Position numbers and translations under genes: made by a program. From Propionibacteriales bacterium (GTDB lineage Bacteria; Actinomycetota; Actinomycetes; Propionibacteriales; Nocardioidaceae): a DNA stretch of 64,000 nt. Every line of letters starts with the position of its first letter. Position 1 is the stretch's first letter. Shown here in pieces: positions 60,532 through 64,000 of this stretch. The DNA is taken from the NCBI GenBank assembly GCA_026392415.1, contig JAPLCC010000026.1, positions 19,919-83,918 of the forward strand. The letters run 5' to 3'. The notes below the pieces were generated by a model that was given only the letters and a program-made list of their open reading frames with translations, was not told the DNA's origin and made no database searches.

Positions 60532-61434
60532 TCAGTGGTCCGGCTCGTCACGGTCTTCGTCAGTGAGACGGTGCCGATGTGCTCGCAGGTCCGAAACGCT
60601 GCCCGGCCCCGACCGCGGCCAGTCCGGGTCCTCGCCGGCCTCGGCGCCGCTGCCGAGGAACGACAGGGCCGCTTCGTGGAGGTGTCCGTTGCTGGCCAGT
60701 GCGTTGCCGCCCCACGGCCCGTCCTGGCCGTCGAGGGAGGTGAACCGGCCACCCGCCTCGCGCACGATGATGTCGAGCGCTGCCATGTCGTAGACCTCGA
60801 GCTCGGGCTCGGCGGCGATGTCGACGGCCCCTTCGGCGAGCAGCATGTAGGACCAGAAGTCGCCGTACGCGCGCGTCCGCCAGACCCGGCGCATCAAGGT
60901 GAGAAGGTCGTCGCCGATGCCGCGGTCCTCCCAGCCGGTGATCGAGGAGTACGACAGGGAGGCGTCCTCGAGCCGGCGGATGTCCGAGACCCGGCACTCG
61001 GTCGCCTTCATCAGGCCCTTGCCGGTCCACGCACCGTTGCCGGTCGAGGCCCACCAGCGGCGCTGGAGTGCGGGCGCTGAGACGACGCCGAGGACGACCT
61101 CGTCGTCGACGACCAGCGAGATGAGGGTGGCCCAGACGGGGACGCCGCGGACGAAGTTCTTCGTGCCGTCGATGGGGTCGATGATCCAGCGGCGCTGCGA
61201 GTGACCCGAGGTGCCTTGCTCCTCGCCGGTGATGGCGTCCCGGCTGCGCGCCTTGGAGAGGGTGCGCCGGATCGCCTCCTCGACGGCCTGGTCGGCGTCG
61301 GTCACGGGGGTGAGGTCGGGCTTGCTCATCACGTGCAGGTCCAGCGCGCGGAACCGGGCCATGGTGAGCGAGTCCGCGTCGTCGGCGAGCAGGTGCGCCA
61401 GTCGCAGGTCGTCGGTGTAATCAGGGGCGGCCAC
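60532..61434 (-). CDS. hisN: Histidinol-phosphatase (inositol-monophosphatase family)
   Basis: 300 aa, GTG start. Metal and phosphate motifs: GEEQGTS, DPIDGTKNFVRGVP (about 86-99) and the C-terminal EVYDMAALDIIVREAGG, which replaces the WDxAAG signature of inositol monophosphatases. This variant is typical of actinobacterial HisN, dephosphorylating histidinol-phosphate in histidine biosynthesis. C-terminal 35 residues are charged and low complexity. The region hisN-rsgA-aroA is an arrangement I recall in many actinobacteria; here a DUF2231 gene lies in between. Confidence 0.85.
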   Translation of the reverse strand: MAAPDYTDDLRLAHLLADDADSLTMARFRALDLHVMSKPDLTPVTDADQAVEEAIRRTLSKARSRDAITGEEQGTSGHSQRRWIIDPIDGTKNFVRGVPVWATLISLVVDDEVVLGVVSAPALQRRWWASTGNGAWTGKGLMKATECRVSDIRRLEDASLSYSSITGWEDRGIGDDLLTLMRRVWRTRAYGDFWSYMLLAEGAVDIAAEPELEVYDMAALDIIVREAGGRFTSLDGQDGPWGGNALASNGHLHEAALSFLGSGAEAGEDPDWPRSGPGSVSDLRAHRHRLTDEDRDEPDH

Positions 61435-61493
61435 AGGGGCACCCTACGGCGTGGGTCTGGATTCGCCTTCGCGTGGTGGTGCACTCTTCAACC

Positions 61494-61943
61494 ATGGAGA
61501 TCAACGGTGTTCCGCTGCACCCCCTCGTCGTCCATTCGGCTGTCGTGTTCACCCCCCTCGCGGTCCTGGCCGCGCTGGCGTACGCCGTACCGTCCCTGCG
61601 TGATCGGCTGCGGTGGCCGCTCGTCGTCCTCGCCGCCATCGCCTTCGTCAGCATCTGGGTCGCCTTCTTCTCGGGTGAGGACCTCCGCGAGGAGCGTTTC
61701 GCCGAGGCGACCGGCCCCTTCGCGGAGCGGCTCGAGGACCACGAGGAATGGGCCGAGAAGCTCCGGATCGGTGTCACGGTCTTCGCCGCGCTGACCTTCG
61801 CCGCGGCGTGGTTCCACACCCGCACCGGCGCTGTCCGCACCGCGTTGACGGCTCTCACCGTGATCGCCGCACTCGCCACCGGTGTGCTCGTCTTCCTCAC
61901 CGGCGACGCCGGCGCCCAGGCCACCTGGAAGATCGACTCCTGA
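61494..61943 (+). CDS. DUF2231 membrane protein
   Basis: 149 aa from the ATG at 61494. The start MEINGVPLHPLVVHSAVVF is the DUF2231 signature. Four hydrophobic helices (about 15-35, 43-60, 93-112 and 118-138), with an acidic loop (DHEEWAEKL). Function unknown; some relatives bind haem or occur with cytochromes. It runs convergently to rsgA, separated by an inverted repeat array. Confidence 0.88.
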   Translation: MEINGVPLHPLVVHSAVVFTPLAVLAALAYAVPSLRDRLRWPLVVLAAIAFVSIWVAFFSGEDLREERFAEATGPFAERLEDHEEWAEKLRIGVTVFAALTFAAAWFHTRTGAVRTALTALTVIAALATGVLVFLTGDAGAQATWKIDS

Positions 61944-61948
61944 CCCAT

Positions 61949-62084
61949 CGCCGAATAGGGGTCTTGTCCCCGCGAGTGGGGACTTTGTCGCGTCGAGAGG
62001 GGCTTTCGTACGGCGACGGCCTGCACAAACCCCCACTCGGAGGGACCAAACCCCTACTCGCGGGGACAAGGCCCCTACTCGGCG
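61949..62084. repeat. Inverted 3+3 repeat array of CGAGTAGGGG-type units
   Basis: Three units run forward (CGAATAGGGGTCTTGTCC, CGAGTGGGGACTTTGTC, CGAGAGGGGCTTTCG) and then three run in reverse (ACCCCCACTCG, AAACCCCTACTCGC, GACAAGGCCCCTACTCGGCG read on the plus strand). The outer arms, about 40 nt each, are complementary, so the transcript can fold into a long hairpin. It lies between the convergent DUF2231 and rsgA genes. A bidirectional terminator or binding array is possible. Confidence 0.75.
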
Positions 62085-62085
62085 A

Positions 62086-63096
62086 TCAGTAGTCGGTGAC
62101 TGAGCGGGCCGCGAGGAGTCGCCGGAACGACGTCACCCGGTCGGCGTCGGCGACGCCCTCGGTGAGCGCGACGTCGAGGCCACACTCGGGCTCGTCCTCG
62201 CCGTGGGTGCAACCGCGGGGGCAGTCCTCGGTCATCTCGTCCAGGTCGGGGAACGCCTCGATCAGGGTCTCGGGCTTCACGTGGGCGAGGCCGAAGGACC
62301 GGATGCCGGGGGTGTCGATGATCCAGCCGCCGGCGCCCCAGGAATCGGGAAGGGGCAGCATCACGGCCGAGGTCGACGTGTGGCGGCCGCGGCCGGTGAC
62401 CGCGTTGACGTGGCCGATCTTGCGCTTCGCGTCCGGGACCAGGGCATTGACCAGAGTGGACTTGCCGACGCCACTGTGGCCGACCAGCACGCTGATCTCT
62501 CCGGCCAGCCGTTCCTGCACGGCCGCGAGTCCGTCGATGGTGCGGTCCGGCCCACGCTGGGTGACCACCCACGGCACGCCGAGTGACCGGTAGGTGGAGA
62601 GCAGCACCTCGGGGTCGGCCAGATCGGACTTGGTCAGGCAGAGCAGCGGGGCCAGCCCGGCATCGAACGCGGCCACCAGGGCGCGGTCGATCAGGCCGGT
62701 CCGCGGCTCGGGGTCGGCCAGTGCGGTGACCACGACCAGCTGGGTCGCGTTGGAGACCAGGACCCGCTCGACGGGGTCGTCGTCGTCCGCCGTACGCCGA
62801 AGCACGGTGCTGCGCGGATTGACCTCCACGATGCGGGCCAGCGAGCCGTCGACACCCGACACGTCACCGACGACTCGCACCCGGTCTCCGGTCACCACGC
62901 CCTTGCGGCCGAGCGGGCGGGCCTTCATCGCCGTGACGACCGCGTCGCCGATGAGCAGCGTGTAGCGACCACGGTCGACGGTGACGACGACACCTTCGAC
63001 CGCGTCGTCGTGGGCGGGCCGGTCCTTGGTGCGGGGGCGGGTGCGCTTCCGGGGACGTTCGTAGTGCTCGACGTCGTGGTCGGTGTAGCGCGCCAT
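62086..63096 (-). CDS. rsgA: Ribosome small subunit-dependent GTPase A
   Basis: 336 aa from the ATG at 63096, overlapping the aroA stop. Basic N-terminus, OB-fold (RGRYTLLIGDAVVTAMKARP), circularly permuted GTPase with LTKSDLAD (G4), GHSGVGKSTLVNAL (G1) and DTPGIRSFG (G3), and a C-terminal zinc finger CPRGCTHGEDEPEC. The permuted G4-G1-G3 order is diagnostic of RsgA, a late 30S subunit maturation factor. Confidence 0.94.
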   Translation of the reverse strand: MARYTDHDVEHYERPRKRTRPRTKDRPAHDDAVEGVVVTVDRGRYTLLIGDAVVTAMKARPLGRKGVVTGDRVRVVGDVSGVDGSLARIVEVNPRSTVLRRTADDDDPVERVLVSNATQLVVVTALADPEPRTGLIDRALVAAFDAGLAPLLCLTKSDLADPEVLLSTYRSLGVPWVVTQRGPDRTIDGLAAVQERLAGEISVLVGHSGVGKSTLVNALVPDAKRKIGHVNAVTGRGRHTSTSAVMLPLPDSWGAGGWIIDTPGIRSFGLAHVKPETLIEAFPDLDEMTEDCPRGCTHGEDEPECGLDVALTEGVADADRVTSFRRLLAARSVTDY

Positions 63097-64000
63097 CAGG
63101 CCGGGCCCGAGGGGAAGAGCCGGGACCAGAAGTCGGCGAAGTCGGGGAAGGTCTTGCTGGTCGTGGCGACGTTCTCGACGAGCACGCCCGGCACAGCCGC
63201 GCCGATGATCACGCCGGCGTGCGCCATCCGGTGGTCGGCGTAGGTGTGGAACACGCCGCCGGACAAGGGAGCGGGTGTGATCGACAGGCCGTCCGGGTGC
63301 TCGACGACGCCGGCTCCCAGTGCCCCGAGCTCCTTGGCGAGCGCGGAGAGCCGGTCGGTCTCGTGCCCGCGGATGTGGGCGATGCCGGTGAGGTGCGACC
63401 CAGTGGTGGCCAGGGCGCACAGCGCTGCGATGGCGGGCGCCAGTTCGCCGACGTCGTGCAGGTCGGCCTGCAGCCCGAGCAGGCCGCGGTGGCCACCGTG
63501 GGGTCCGGTGACCGTGAGGCCGTGGTCGGTGTGTTCGACCCGGCAGCCCATCCGGGCGAGCAGGTCGCGCAGCGCATCACCGGCCTGGGTCGTCTCGAGC
63601 GGCCAGTCGCGGACGGTCACCGAGCCGCCGGACACGGCGGCCAGCGCGAGGAACGGCGCGGCGTTCGACAGGTCGGGCTCGATGGCCTCGTCGTGGGCGG
63701 CGATCGGTCCGGGCGCCACGGCCCACCGGTTCGGGTCGCCGTCGTCCACGGTGACGCCGCGGTCACGCAGCATCGCGATCGACATCTCGATGTGGGGGAG
63801 CGAGGGGATCGGCTTCCCGTCGTGGCGTACGTCGACGCCGGCGTCGAAGCGGGCGCCGGCCAGCAGCAGCGCAGAGACGAACTGGGACGACGCCGACGCG
63901 TCGATCACGACGGTGCCGCCGGGCACCTTGCCGGTGCCGTGGACCGTGAACGGCAGCGCGCCGGCCGCACCGGTCGTCGTGTCGTCGATCGCCAGACCGA
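63096..64000 (-). CDS. aroA: 3-phosphoshikimate 1-carboxyvinyltransferase (EPSP synthase), 5-prime truncated
   Basis: The gene runs off the window end; about 300 C-terminal residues are visible and the N-terminus is missing. Seen residues include GLAIDDTTTGAAGALPF at the edge, then GGTVVIDASASSQFVSALLL, IEPDLSNAAPFLALAAVSGG, HIRGHETDRLSALAKELGAL and YADHRMAHAG, all typical of EPSP synthase. Transfers enolpyruvate to shikimate 3-phosphate in aromatic amino acid synthesis. Stop overlaps the rsgA start (ATGA), so rsgA is translated downstream of aroA in one unit. Confidence 0.93.
   Translation of the reverse strand, partial: GLAIDDTTTGAAGALPFTVHGTGKVPGGTVVIDASASSQFVSALLLAGARFDAGVDVRHDGKPIPSLPHIEMSIAMLRDRGVTVDDGDPNRWAVAPGPIAAHDEAIEPDLSNAAPFLALAAVSGGSVTVRDWPLETTQAGDALRDLLARMGCRVEHTDHGLTVTGPHGGHRGLLGLQADLHDVGELAPAIAALCALATTGSHLTGIAHIRGHETDRLSALAKELGALGAGVVEHPDGLSITPAPLSGGVFHTYADHRMAHAGVIIGAAVPGVLVENVATTSKTFPDFADFWSRLFPSGPA

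Noticed and set aside
61949..62084. Possible CRISPR array in the CGAGTAGGGG units
   Set aside because: Units change orientation in the middle and are not separated by unique spacers; an inverted tandem array fits better.
1..64000. tRNA, rRNA or riboswitch genes
   Set aside because: No cloverleaf, rRNA stretch or known aptamer core was recognised by eye; a covariance-model search would be needed to exclude them.

Overview
The window is high-GC (roughly 70 percent) actinobacterial chromosome. Gene density, the many 4-nt ATGA/GTGA/TTGA overlaps, GTG starts, a DUF222/13E12 HNH protein, a cysteine-rich small zinc-ribbon protein, WS/DGAT wax ester synthase, the aroA-rsgA-hisN arrangement and dispersed short palindromic repeats with GTATCGAGAC/GTATCGAAAC ends fit Nocardioides or a close relative in the Nocardioidaceae. 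This placement is an inference from gene content; no rRNA or tRNA gene is visible. No phage, plasmid or CRISPR locus is seen.

Layout. 1-3376: end of a type IV pilus/secretion locus (truncated pseudopilin-like gene, PilX-like protein, prepilin peptidase). 3377-5228: repeat-rich segment with an SOS-box-preceded DUF222 HNH nuclease. 5229-7071: a small unknown gene and a cardiolipin synthase. 7116-10907: divergent island around two GC-tract operators, with an MMPL transporter, AhpD-like protein, 53-aa Cys-rich protein and DUF2892 protein on one side and DUF302 plus a CsoR/CstR-like regulator on the other. 10893-16725: hydrolase, photolyase, homing-endonuclease-repeat protein, DUF1800/DUF1501 pair, and a GIY-YIG gene flanked by repeats. 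16729-21051: osmoprotectant-type ABC operon with an SDR and a DUF1304 protein at its end. 21137-25825: SDR, PadR-dienoyl-CoA reductase-SnoaL operon and a 3-alpha-hydroxysteroid-dehydrogenase-like SDR with a KstR-type palindrome. 25874-28705: arsenic locus arsR-aquaporin-arsC plus a flavoprotein, with ArsR-type inverted repeats.

28793-40220: mixed housekeeping and accessory genes (secreted small protein, ArsR/SRPBCC pair, SNF2 helicase, TetR/MFS pair with a double operator, DUF445, S4 protein, FKBP, secreted lipase). 40296-54213: the most striking unit, seven closely packed genes encoding PP2C phosphatase, FHA protein, membrane Ser/Thr kinase, a 2049-residue Ig/cadherin-like and fibronectin III surface protein, a MoxR ATPase, a DUF58 protein and a membrane protein whose transglutaminase-like domain has lost its catalytic residues. 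I read it as a phosphorylation-controlled envelope assembly or mechanosensing system. 54302-60072: five-gene lipid operon (hydrolase, acyltransferase, acyl-CoA ligase, WS/DGAT, hydrolase) behind a second KstR-type palindrome. 60083-64000: CBS protein, hisN, DUF2231 protein, an inverted 3+3 repeat array, rsgA and the start-truncated aroA.

Cross-cutting theme: one REP-like repeat family occurs at least seven times, twice in frame inside protein-coding genes and several times around a GIY-YIG nuclease gene whose stop codon it supplies.
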